DNA from: Catonella morbi ATCC 51271
GTDB lineage: Bacteria > Bacillota > Clostridia > Lachnospirales > Lachnospiraceae
Assembly: GCF_000160035.2 (NCBI RefSeq)
Contig: NZ_KI535368.1
Coordinates: 186,001-250,000 of the forward strand
Length of the DNA stretch: 64,000 bases
Direction: 5' to 3'
The notes beneath the pieces are model-generated. The model saw only the letters and a list, made by a program, of their open reading frames with translations, did not search any database and had not been told where the DNA came from. The translations under genes and the position numbers were made by a program. This document shows, in pieces, positions 1-8,262 of the stretch. Position 1 is the stretch's first letter. Every line of letters starts with the position of its first letter.

Positions 1-765
1 TTCGCATTTATCAAAATCATAGGCAAGATGTTCAGGTTTATGTCCGTCTGAGCCTATGGTTATTTTTGTGCCGCCAAGTTTCTTATAACGTTTTAATACA
101 TTGGCCTGCGGATTAGGTGAACCAAGTCCGTATTTATAGCCTGCGGTATTTACTTCCAAGGCTTTATCAAGTTCTATTATACGGTTCAGGATGGGATCGA
201 TAAGCCCGGCATATTCACGGTAAGAGTAGTTACCTTCTCCGGGATTTCCCGCTTCATCTCTTATGTATCTGAATATATAGTCAAGATGCCCAAGAGTATC
301 AAAATCCGTGAAATTGTTTATCATCTCTGACATTATTTCAAAATATCTTCTTACGGCCTTCTTGCTGTCGTGATACAGCCAGAATTCAGGGTAATACGGA
401 TCCATACCGTCTATAAGATGTATGGAGGCAATTACAAAATCAAAATTGTTGCTTTTTAAAAGAGTTTCATATTCAGGAAGGGCTTTTTTGCATAAGCCTA
501 ATTCTATTCCTGTAAGCACATTTATTTTATCCTTATATGCAGCCTTCAGTTCCTTAATTTTATTAAGATACTCAGGTATATCAAGACTGAAGATGTTCAC
601 AGGGTTACCGTTATCGTCCTGAATTTCGGGATAATAAAGGTCTTCGTGGTCGGTAAAACAATAATGCTTAAGCCCAAGCCGTATGGCTTCTGTAAGCTGG
701 TCTTCCATAGGAGTTTCAGAGTCTCCGGAGAAGGAAGAGTGTGTGTGCATATCCGCAATTATCAT
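1..765 (-). CDS. PHP-domain histidinol-phosphatase (HisJ-like), C-terminus off window
   Basis: Frame open from an ATG at 763-765 to the left edge (255 codons), so the C-terminus is missing. The start has AGGAGG just upstream. The N-terminus reads MIIADMHTHSSFSGDS, giving the HxH metal site of PHP phosphoesterases. Further motifs are FTDHEDL, GIELG, DTLGHLDYIF and GSDGH, which supply the other metal ligands. Known members of this shape hydrolyse histidinol phosphate in histidine synthesis; other PHP phosphatases look alike, so the substrate is inferred. It lies 9 bp after the stop of rqcH on the same strand, so the two are probably cotranscribed with rqcH first. Confidence 0.85.
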   Translation of the reverse strand, partial: MIIADMHTHSSFSGDSETPMEDQLTEAIRLGLKHYCFTDHEDLYYPEIQDDNGNPVNIFSLDIPEYLNKIKELKAAYKDKINVLTGIELGLCKKALPEYETLLKSNNFDFVIASIHLIDGMDPYYPEFWLYHDSKKAVRRYFEIMSEMINNFTDFDTLGHLDYIFRYIRDEAGNPGEGNYSYREYAGLIDPILNRIIELDKALEVNTAGYKYGLGSPNPQANVLKRYKKLGGTKITIGSDGHKPEHLAYDFDKCE

Positions 766-774
766 AAGTTCCTC

Positions 775-2544
775 CTATATCTGCTTAAGCCCCGAAATAT
801 CGGAATCAGCAGTTAACGAATAATTAGTATAATAAACTACATAGCCCGGTTTTGCACCGTTCGGCTTTTTAACTTCTTTTTTCTGTACATAGTCCACTTC
901 GTGCTTTGTACCATCCCCCGAAGCTAGGGAGGAGGTATTGACAGAGGAATAATGGACAGCGAGCTTGCCGGCTTCTTCAAAGGTTCTGTCCGGAACTTCT
1001 CTGCCATTAGTAACAAGCAGGACATGGGAGCCCGCACATTTTTTGGCATGGAACCACCAGTCACTGTTTGAAGCCAGCTTGAAGGTAAGATAATCGTTTT
1101 GAATATTGTTCTTACCTACATATATATCAAATCCGTCACTTGAAATGAAATGAAGGGGTGTACCTTTAGCTTCTTTCGCCTTACCCTTTTTGCCGCTTAT
1201 ACCGTTTTTTTTGGCATAGCCGGCATTTTCAAGTTCTTTTCTGATTTCTGCAAGGTCTTCCTCGTTTTCAGCTATATCAAGAGACATTTTAATGGATTCT
1301 AAGTGGTTTAGTTCTGCCTGCGCTTCTTCCTGCTGCACAAGTACAGCTTCGTAAGTTCTTTTAAGACGGGCATATTTATCAAAATATTTCTTTGCATTTG
1401 CCATAACAGGAATAGTTGTATCTAAGTTAATATTTACTTCCTTACCTGAATAGTAATCGGTACAGGTAAGTACTTTATCCCCATCATTTGCCTGATAACC
1501 ATAGGTGGTGATAAGCTCACCGTAAATTCTGAATTTATCCCTGTTTTCTGTATCTCTAAGCTGTTTGACAAAAATATCGAGCTTGTTTGCCGTTCTGGAT
1601 ATAGCATTAGTTATAAGTTTTCTGAGGTCGGTAGATTTCTGCCTTATTCTGTCGGTCTTGTCTTTGGAATTATAAAACTCCTCAAGCAAAGAAGAAATAT
1701 CAGAAAAAGTTTTGCTTTCCATATCACTGTATATACTAAGCCTGAAAGCGGCAAAAGCCTTTGGTGCAAGGTTTGCACCATAATAAATAGTCGGTGTAAA
1801 TTCACCTTTTTTAATAAGGTTGATGAATTTTTGAAAATTATCAAAAACCGCGCCTACATTTTCTGTATTAAGTGAAGCTGTGGACTGATCTGCATCAAGA
1901 CCTGAAAGTGCGCAGATTTCATTTGCAAGCTGCGGAGAAAAACCTGTAAGAGATGTGTATATTGCTTTTCCTATAGACACAGGCTTCTTTGCAATTACAT
2001 CGGTAAAGTAGTCTATACCGGCTTCCAGAGGGTTAATCCTGCCTTCCTGTTCAGGCACAAAGTAACTTTTCCCGGGCAGGATTTCTCTGACGGAACTCAC
2101 AAGCATGGATACGTGTTTAATACTGTCCAGTACTTTTTCTTCATCATCAAGTAAGATGATATTACTGTATTTTCCCATCAGCTCAATCACGAGATTTTTG
2201 ACAGATAAATCTCCCATTTCATCTAAATGCTCCGTCTTTATACGTATTATTCTTTCAAGCCCCGGCTGTGAAATATCAAGTATTTTGGCACTTCCGAGAT
2301 GCTTTCTGAGAAGCATACAAAAATTTGGAGCCGTCATAGGAGACTTCCTGCTTTCTTCTGTAATATAGGCAAGCGGAAGGGAAGCATTGGCAGAGAGAAA
2401 AAGCCGGTACTGGGTTCTGTTATTTTTCACTGTAAGTACAAGTGCATCTTTCTCAGGCTGTGCAATCTTAGTAATGTAGCCGCCGGTAAGGTGAGTTTTA
2501 AGTTCATAAGTAATTCCGGCAACTACAGTTCCGTCAAATGACAT
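775..2544 (-). CDS. rqcH: RqcH/NFACT ribosome-quality-control factor
   Basis: 589-residue protein with the NFACT-N domain in about residues 1-200, a central coiled coil, and a C-terminal NFACT-R domain (about 450-560, with DGFDIYVGKNN and WWFHAKKCAGSHV). Known homologues bind the 50S subunit carrying a stalled nascent chain and recruit tRNA-Ala to add C-terminal alanine tails for proteolysis; older annotation calls them fibronectin-binding proteins. The start at MSFDGTVV was chosen because AGAGGAAA lies just before it; an upstream in-frame ATG at 2577 has no ribosome site. At residues 97-98 the sequence is Glu-Arg, where the family usually has Asp-Arg. It is probably cotranscribed with the downstream PHP phosphatase. 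Confidence 0.92.
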   Translation of the reverse strand: MSFDGTVVAGITYELKTHLTGGYITKIAQPEKDALVLTVKNNRTQYRLFLSANASLPLAYITEESRKSPMTAPNFCMLLRKHLGSAKILDISQPGLERIIRIKTEHLDEMGDLSVKNLVIELMGKYSNIILLDDEEKVLDSIKHVSMLVSSVREILPGKSYFVPEQEGRINPLEAGIDYFTDVIAKKPVSIGKAIYTSLTGFSPQLANEICALSGLDADQSTASLNTENVGAVFDNFQKFINLIKKGEFTPTIYYGANLAPKAFAAFRLSIYSDMESKTFSDISSLLEEFYNSKDKTDRIRQKSTDLRKLITNAISRTANKLDIFVKQLRDTENRDKFRIYGELITTYGYQANDGDKVLTCTDYYSGKEVNINLDTTIPVMANAKKYFDKYARLKRTYEAVLVQQEEAQAELNHLESIKMSLDIAENEEDLAEIRKELENAGYAKKNGISGKKGKAKEAKGTPLHFISSDGFDIYVGKNNIQNDYLTFKLASNSDWWFHAKKCAGSHVLLVTNGREVPDRTFEEAGKLAVHYSSVNTSSLASGDGTKHEVDYVQKKEVKKPNGAKPGYVVYYTNYSLTADSDISGLKQI

Positions 2545-2793
2545 ATCGTTTCCTCTTTCTAAATTATTTATGTCCACTCCGTTTACATCGGATTCTTTAA
2601 TCTAAAACTTTAGTCTGCCCGTAAATTTAGCAGTTACAACTGGTTTGAAAAAATCCGCTTCTTCAGCTGTCAAGCCAAAAATATAATATAACAACATATT
2701 ATTATAACATATTGCTTAATCATATAGCAAGATATTGGAGAATCGTAACCTTATAAAAAGTTACAAAAATATTACAAAATGATTACGATCCTC
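2545..2793. other. Intergenic region with a long imperfect stem
   Basis: This divergent spacer between rqcH and the CAP gene is A+T rich. It holds an imperfect inverted repeat of 13 bases, with GAGAATCGTAACC at 2738-2750 opposite GATTACGATCCTC at 2781-2793 (11 of 13 paired) around a 30-base loop. No small gene or RNA family was recognised. The promoter for rqcH must lie here but no convincing -35/-10 pair was found. Confidence 0.4.
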
Positions 2794-2822
2794 TTGCATT
2801 ATCATAAGAACTATGATAAGAT
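2794..2822 (+). promoter_or_regulatory. Promoter with embedded palindrome before CAP gene
   Basis: TTGCAT (2794-2799) and TAAGAT (2817-2822) are 17 bp apart. A perfect inverted repeat TTATCATA-AGAAC-TATGATAA (2799-2819) fills the spacer, which is a typical repressor position. The next gene begins at 2925. Confidence 0.5.
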
Positions 2823-2924
2823 GTGCTTAAAGGACTTGCGATAAAACTAAAAAATGTATTTTTTTGAAAGTTTGATGAGCTAATGTACACAGAAAGTGAA
2901 AAAATGAATGGGAATGAGGAAAAT

Positions 2925-4322
2925 ATGAAGCGATTTTTTGTAAATAAAAGAACAGCTTTGATTTTTAGTGCTATGTTCTTGCTTGCATCAATAATATCGA
3001 TCTTAGAATTGAAAGATGATATAAAGGCTGATAACGGTACCGGTACAATCGGATTAAGTGTAGATTATCGTTCGCCGGAAGATATCAGAAATTATATTGC
3101 TAATTACGGAACAGAGGAAGATGCAGATGTTGTTTATGATGAAAAACCTATGGATACAAAGCCGTATTCGTTAGGAAAGCTATCCAAAGGGACTTTAGAG
3201 TCTGCACTTAAGCTGCTGAATCAGATGAGATATATAGCAGGTATTCCGTATGATGTCGAATTAAGCGGTAGATATAATGAATTGGCGCAGGCGGCAAGTG
3301 TGGTGTCTTTAGCCAACGGAGATATTGATCATAATCCTAAAATGCCTAAAGGAATATCGGATAGTCTGTATAGGTTGGGAAAAGATGGAGCATCTAAAAG
3401 TAATTTAGGCATGGGCTATAGAAGCATTAATAGCTCACTTATAAGCTATATGGAAGACGGTGGCTATAATAAGGACAGGGTTGGCCATAGAAGATGGATA
3501 TTGAATCCGGCTATGAAAAAAACCGGTTTTGGTTTTGCAACAGATTCTAAGTCTTATGGATATACCGCTCACTATGCTTTAGATAGCTCAGGCAGCTCAA
3601 AATATAATTCACCTATTGTTTGGCCTGCACAAAACATGCCGGTAGAGTATGTCAATGACAGCTATCCCTGGAGCATATCTTTAGGCTATGAAATAAACAT
3701 TTCTGACATTCATGTCGAACTTGTAAGAATTTCAGATAATAAAACATGGAAATTCTCATCCGCGTCGTCAGATGGTTACTTTACGGTTGACAACAGAGGA
3801 TATGGGCAGAAGGGCTGTATTATTTTCATTCCTAATATGGGCTATAATGATGGAAGAGCTGAGTATATGGATGGGGATAAATTCAGGGTTACTGTTAAGG
3901 GATTGAAACATAAATTATCTTATCAGGTGTCGTTTTTTAATCTGCATCCTAAAGATGTAAGTTATAAAACTAAAGCAAATAATAAGAATAAATTAAGTTA
4001 TAACGGAAAAAAAGTAAAATTTAATTCTGATACCAAAAATGAAAATATAAAAACTGCCAAGCAACAAAAATTCGGTAAAAAAACAGTTTTTTTATCAAGA
4101 AACAATAAACGGATTTTTTCCGTAAATATGAAAAATAAGTGTAAGTATATACTTATGTATTCTTCCGGTAAAGATATGGCTAAGTTTAAGATAATAAATC
4201 TAAATATTAAAACCCCTGTAATTAAACAATTAAAGCCGGGGAAGACTTATTATGTTAAATTATGTGCAGTTAAATCAAGTAAGATTAAGTGGGGAAAGGT
4301 GAGAAAGATTGTAGTGAAATAA
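2925..4322 (+). CDS. Secreted CAP/SCP-domain protein
   Basis: 465 residues. An N-terminal hydrophobic segment (about residues 10-28 after MKRFFVNKR) acts as a signal peptide or anchor. A CAP (SCP/PR-1-like) domain follows at about 85-260, with LNQMRYIAGIP, DHNPKMP and GHRRWILNP as recognisable pieces. The C-terminal half looks like a beta-sandwich ending in a fibronectin-III-like segment (KPGKTYYVKLCAVKS). CAP proteins are secreted; their bacterial roles are varied and mostly unknown. The start at 2925 is preferred because GAGGAAAA lies just upstream; in-frame ATGs at 2883 and 2904 lack a good site. Confidence 0.8.
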   Translation: MKRFFVNKRTALIFSAMFLLASIISILELKDDIKADNGTGTIGLSVDYRSPEDIRNYIANYGTEEDADVVYDEKPMDTKPYSLGKLSKGTLESALKLLNQMRYIAGIPYDVELSGRYNELAQAASVVSLANGDIDHNPKMPKGISDSLYRLGKDGASKSNLGMGYRSINSSLISYMEDGGYNKDRVGHRRWILNPAMKKTGFGFATDSKSYGYTAHYALDSSGSSKYNSPIVWPAQNMPVEYVNDSYPWSISLGYEINISDIHVELVRISDNKTWKFSSASSDGYFTVDNRGYGQKGCIIFIPNMGYNDGRAEYMDGDKFRVTVKGLKHKLSYQVSFFNLHPKDVSYKTKANNKNKLSYNGKKVKFNSDTKNENIKTAKQQKFGKKTVFLSRNNKRIFSVNMKNKCKYILMYSSGKDMAKFKIINLNIKTPVIKQLKPGKTYYVKLCAVKSSKIKWGKVRKIVVK

Positions 4323-4353
4323 CCATTGATTGGTTAATAAATATTATTTCAAA

Positions 4354-4383
4354 GGCCGGCAGGAATTATGCCGGTCTTTTGTT
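4354..4383 (+). terminator. Rho-independent terminator after CAP gene
   Basis: CCGGCA (4356-4361) pairs with TGCCGG (4369-4374) over a 7-base loop and is followed by TCTTTTGTT. Confidence 0.75.
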
Positions 4384-4415
4384 GCCCTCCCACCCAAATT
4401 ATGAAATAAAATTAA

Positions 4416-4444
4416 TTGGCTTATATTTCAAAAACTGCTATAAT
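4416..4444 (+). promoter_or_regulatory. Promoter of LPXTG protein gene
   Basis: TTGGCT (4416-4421), a 17-bp spacer ending in TGC (extended -10), then TATAAT (4439-4444). This gives a leader of about 130 bases before the ATG at 4581. The leader contains the short palindrome CTTGCTTGCAAG but matches no riboswitch I recognise. Confidence 0.7.
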
Positions 4445-4580
4445 CATATTGTATGATGTGGGTGTCAAAAGCATAAAAATTCGATTGGTCTTGCTTGCAA
4501 GAGAAATTATTGTATGTAATAATAAATTTTTAAAAGATTAAGGTGTGTAATAATTCGATACTGCTGATATAGGAGAAAAT

Positions 4581-6521
4581 ATGAAATATATTAAACAAAC
4601 CTTTTACTGTGCCACACCGGCTATTATGCTAGCTCTTTGTTTATTTTGTAATGTTTTTACACAAATAGCTTTGGCGGCGGATATTACTCTCAATTTGAAA
4701 TATACGGTAGAAAATGCAGAGGCATATTATGTTATAACAAAAGGAGAGACACCAAGCACCTTGCAGGTGATTTCTGAAGGTCATGTTGTGTCGGGTCAGT
4801 TAAGTCAGGTGACTTTTAATGATTCTGAAAAAATACGTATAATCTATTTCGTAAAACCTGCGGAAGGTTATCTGCTTACAGGTGCGGGAACTACAGGAAA
4901 AGGTAATATTTCAGCCATTCACGAGTTAAAAGATCCTTCTAAGTTTAACCGTACGGAAGCACATGTACCACAAGAAGTCATTGAGCGTTTAGAAAATGAA
5001 GGATATAAGCTTGCGTGGGGTTACACCAGACATGCCGGTAACAGAAATCATCTTGATGACAGGGTAGACGGATACCGTCCGAAGGTGGAAACGACAATTA
5101 CTCACAATGCATCCAATATTGAAGTCGGCCAGACTTTGACTATGAATATTGTTGTGAAACCTCAAAGGCCGTTCCGAAACAATCAAGATAACCGTACATA
5201 TGAAACCTCTATTCCGGATGGTGCAACCAAAGTCACTATTGATGGTAATAAGATTATAACAGTCACTGATTTGACGAAGGAAAATAATAATGAGTACAGA
5301 GGAACTGTCAGTTATGTAATAACTGAAGATGATGTTAAGGTAAATAATCATACAGTTGTTGTCAATTCTAGGGTGGATTATACCTTGGATTTATCTGTTA
5401 ACACAGGAGATTATCAGGGAGCCAGAACAAGGACAACAACAAGGGTAGATGCTACACCGGGTACGGCAACTTTTAACCTTGTAAGCAGCCCGATACGAAA
5501 ACTTGAATATGATTTAGGGTATGTCGGAGCTCCTTCAATTCCGAGTGAAACACACAACAGCGGAAACAGTGTGAATGTTAATGCGATAACCTCTACTCGT
5601 GACGGATATGAGTTTGCAGGATGGTCTTATAAAGATTCTGTGGGAAATACTGTAATTCTTCAACCATCTGATACATTTTCTATGCCTGACAGAGTGTCCG
5701 GTACTAAACTTGTTGCTTTGTGGAAGACGGGGCTGACAGTGGATAATAATAATGGTGAGTCGGTGTTGCAAGATTCAGCCATAGTAGGGCAGCCGATATC
5801 CTTAGTCAGGCCTGTGAAGGAAGGCTATGTATTCTTGGGTTGGAAAGATTCTGACGGAAATACATACGGTGCTGATAAAACTGTTATTATGCCTGATAAA
5901 CGATTTACTCTGCTTGCCCTGTGGAGAAGTTTGTCTGAGGGAAATGCTTCGGTATTTCCTGATGAAGATGATTTAAATGACGGAAATGTAACCGCCACTG
6001 ATAACAAACTTGCGACCGGCTCTAGTATTAAAACCGCAACCGAATCAAGTATCAAAACTGCGACCGATTCCGGTGTCAAACCGGTGACAGGCTCAAGTAT
6101 CAAAAAGGCGACCGGAAAGAAAAATAAATCTGCAACAGGCTCTAAAAGTAAAACATCAATCGGTTCAAAAAATGAATCCGGAAACGGCTCAAAAGGTAAG
6201 CAGGCAGAAAGTTCAAGTGACAAACAAGCAGCAGGTTCAAACAGTAAACAGGCAGCCGATTCCGGTGATAAAATAATTGGAAAATCGAGGAAGTGGTCAA
6301 ATAACGGGCAAATTGAGGAACTTAATATTGATCCAAGTGCCAATCCTGCAGCCGGACTAAATATTGAACCTGATGCTGCTTCCTTAATGGGAAAAAATAA
6401 AGCCCGTGGTACATTACCTAGGACAGGAGGTACAACAGATATAAGCTTTTGGCTAGGTCTGTTCATATTGTCAACACTTTTTGTTTCGTCAATATCAAAT
6501 TACAGAAGGAAGAGTGTATAA
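4581..6521 (+). CDS. LPXTG-anchored InlB-repeat surface protein
   Basis: 646 residues. The signal peptide ends near ALA-AD (about residue 33). The middle region is beta-rich. Two InlB B-type (Listeria-Bacteroides) repeats span about 310-455, each with a GYEFAGW or GYVFLGW core and a closing LVALW or LLALW. A low-complexity Ser/Lys/Thr/Gly stalk follows at about 475-560, built from units such as SSIKTAT. The C-terminus has the sortase signal LPRTG (612-616), a hydrophobic span and RRK. It is expected to be covalently attached to peptidoglycan. The ligand is unknown; roles as an adhesin or matrix protein are guesses. A ribosome site AGGAGAAA precedes the ATG. Confidence 0.85.
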   Translation: MKYIKQTFYCATPAIMLALCLFCNVFTQIALAADITLNLKYTVENAEAYYVITKGETPSTLQVISEGHVVSGQLSQVTFNDSEKIRIIYFVKPAEGYLLTGAGTTGKGNISAIHELKDPSKFNRTEAHVPQEVIERLENEGYKLAWGYTRHAGNRNHLDDRVDGYRPKVETTITHNASNIEVGQTLTMNIVVKPQRPFRNNQDNRTYETSIPDGATKVTIDGNKIITVTDLTKENNNEYRGTVSYVITEDDVKVNNHTVVVNSRVDYTLDLSVNTGDYQGARTRTTTRVDATPGTATFNLVSSPIRKLEYDLGYVGAPSIPSETHNSGNSVNVNAITSTRDGYEFAGWSYKDSVGNTVILQPSDTFSMPDRVSGTKLVALWKTGLTVDNNNGESVLQDSAIVGQPISLVRPVKEGYVFLGWKDSDGNTYGADKTVIMPDKRFTLLALWRSLSEGNASVFPDEDDLNDGNVTATDNKLATGSSIKTATESSIKTATDSGVKPVTGSSIKKATGKKNKSATGSKSKTSIGSKNESGNGSKGKQAESSSDKQAAGSNSKQAADSGDKIIGKSRKWSNNGQIEELNIDPSANPAAGLNIEPDAASLMGKNKARGTLPRTGGTTDISFWLGLFILSTLFVSSISNYRRKSV

Positions 6522-6537
6522 TACCCTAATATGTCAT

Positions 6538-6567
6538 TTGACAAAAATCCCAACACTATGCTATAAT
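6538..6567 (+). promoter_or_regulatory. Near-consensus promoter of helicase operon
   Basis: TTGACA (6538-6543), an 18-bp spacer ending in TGC, and TATAAT (6562-6567), that is a consensus -35 with an extended -10. The expected start of transcription (about 6574) lies just before a terminator hairpin. Confidence 0.85.
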
Positions 6568-6580
6568 CTATCAGTTACCG

Positions 6581-6609
6581 GGCATCTCATTTCGGAGATG
6601 CCTTTTTTT
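6581..6609 (+). terminator. Leader terminator/attenuator before DEAD-box gene
   Basis: GGCATCTC (6581-6588) pairs perfectly with GAGATGCC (6595-6602) and is followed by seven T residues. It could end transcripts from the upstream LPXTG gene. It also sits within about 10 bases of the start predicted from the 6538-6567 promoter, so it may attenuate the helicase operon. Confidence 0.8.
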
Positions 6610-6674
6610 CAAGTTTTATGCAAGTAAAATGATATGAATGAAAGATGTTTAGAACACGAAAGGTGGAAATTTAA

Positions 6675-8258
6675 TTGAAATTTAATGAAATGCAACTCGA
6701 TGAGCGTATATTAAAGGCTGTTAAGGAACTTGGCTATGAAGAGGCAACTCCTATCCAGACTGAGGCTATTCCTGTAGCTATTACGGGCAGGGATATCTTA
6801 GGACAGGCACAGACCGGAACAGGTAAAACAGCAGCTTTTTCTATACCTATCTTAAATAATATTGATTCAGGCAACAAACATTTGCAGGCGGTAGTGCTTT
6901 GTCCTACCAGAGAACTTGCTCTTCAGGTTTGCGGAGAAATAAGAAAGCTTTCAAGATATATGCATGGCATCAAGCTTGTACCTGTATATGGAGGACAGGA
7001 CATAGTTAAGCAGATAAAGTCGTTGAAGCAGGGAGCACAGATTATTGTCGGTACTCCGGGGCGTGTGATGGATCATATGCGCAGAAAGACTGTAAAGTTT
7101 GATCAGGTTAAGATTATGGTGCTTGATGAAGCTGATGAAATGCTTGACATGGGCTTTAGAGATGATATTGAAACCATACTTGCAGAAGTTCCTGAGGAAA
7201 GACAGACCATGCTTTTCTCAGCTACCATGCCAAAACCAATCCTTGATATTACCAGAAAATATCAGAAAAAGGCACAGAATATTAAGATAGCCAAAAAAGA
7301 ACTTACGGTAGAAAATATTGAACAGTATTATTATGAAGTAAGAAGAAACTATAAAGACGAAATACTTTCAAGAATCCTTGATATGTATAATCCTGAGCTT
7401 AGCATAGTGTTCTGCAATACCAAGAAGAAGGTGGAAGAGGTTGCAAATGAGCTTCAGGGCAGGGGTTACTTTGCAGAAGGACTGCACGGCGACCTTAAGC
7501 AGCAGCAGAGAGACAGGGTAATGGGTAATTTCCGTAACGGTAAGACTGAAATCCTCGTAGCTACCGATGTTGCGGCAAGAGGTATTGATGTAAAGGGAGT
7601 TGACCTTGTTATTAACTACGATTTGCCACAGGATGACGAATACTATGTACATAGAATAGGAAGAACCGGAAGAGCAGGAAAGGCAGGACTCGCACTTTCA
7701 TTTGTAAGCGGTAAAGAAGTGTACAAACTTAAGGAGATTCAGCGTTACTGCCATACAAAAATCAGGCTGAAGCCGGTGCCATCCCTTGATGATGTTACAA
7801 ATACAAGGGTGGACAGCCTCTTTGATGAATTGTCTGAGATAATTGAAAATGAAGACTTAACCAAGATGACAGAGCTTATAGAGCAGAAGGTAAATGAAGA
7901 AGACTTTACCTCTCTTGATGTGGCAGCAGCCTTCTTAAAGCTTTATCTTTCTTCTAAGGAAAGTAACGGCGAAGATAATTCTGAACTCGACAGCGAATTT
8001 ACAGGCAGTACTGAAAGCGGTATGGTAAGGCTGTTTATCAATATCGGTAAAAAAGACAGGGTTAAACCGGGCGATATCTTAGGCGCAATAGCGGGAGAAT
8101 CAGGCATCTCAGGCAAGCTTGTAGGAGAAATCCAGATGTATGATAAGTATACTTTTGTAGAAGTTCCTGCTGAGAATGGTAAAGAAGTGCTTTTTGCTAT
8201 GAAAAATGCTAAAATAAAGGGAAAGAAGATTAACATAGAGCCTGCAAACGCGAGGTAG
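6675..8258 (+). CDS. DEAD-box ATP-dependent RNA helicase (DeaD/CshA type)
   Basis: 527 residues. Motifs in order: Q motif (TPIQTEAIP), AQTGTGKTA (I), PTREL (Ia), TPGRVMDH (Ib), DEAD (II), SAT (III), ATDVAARGID (V) and HRIGRTGRAG (VI). A C-terminal RNA-binding domain of the DbpA type occupies about 450-525. Such proteins unwind RNA duplexes in ribosome assembly, mRNA decay and cold adaptation. The start is TTG at 6675: AAAGGTGG ends 8 bases before it, whereas the first ATG (6690) is too far away. First gene of an operon with the three genes that follow. Confidence 0.93.
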   Translation: MKFNEMQLDERILKAVKELGYEEATPIQTEAIPVAITGRDILGQAQTGTGKTAAFSIPILNNIDSGNKHLQAVVLCPTRELALQVCGEIRKLSRYMHGIKLVPVYGGQDIVKQIKSLKQGAQIIVGTPGRVMDHMRRKTVKFDQVKIMVLDEADEMLDMGFRDDIETILAEVPEERQTMLFSATMPKPILDITRKYQKKAQNIKIAKKELTVENIEQYYYEVRRNYKDEILSRILDMYNPELSIVFCNTKKKVEEVANELQGRGYFAEGLHGDLKQQQRDRVMGNFRNGKTEILVATDVAARGIDVKGVDLVINYDLPQDDEYYVHRIGRTGRAGKAGLALSFVSGKEVYKLKEIQRYCHTKIRLKPVPSLDDVTNTRVDSLFDELSEIIENEDLTKMTELIEQKVNEEDFTSLDVAAAFLKLYLSSKESNGEDNSELDSEFTGSTESGMVRLFINIGKKDRVKPGDILGAIAGESGISGKLVGEIQMYDKYTFVEVPAENGKEVLFAMKNAKIKGKKINIEPANAR

Positions 8259-8262
8259 TAAG

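Noticed and set aside
2883-2924. Extended start of the CAP protein at 2883
   Set aside because: No ribosome site precedes it, whereas GAGGAAAA precedes the ATG at 2925 and gives a normal signal peptide.
6000-6290. Short tandem repeats considered as a CRISPR-like or satellite array
   Set aside because: They are in frame and encode the Ser/Thr/Lys stalk of the LPXTG protein; unit length varies and there are no spacers.
5825-6466. A 213-codon open frame on the minus strand across the 3' part of the first LPXTG gene
   Set aside because: It is the mirror of the Ser/Lys-rich repeat stalk, has no ribosome site, and its protein is an artefact of the repeat codons.
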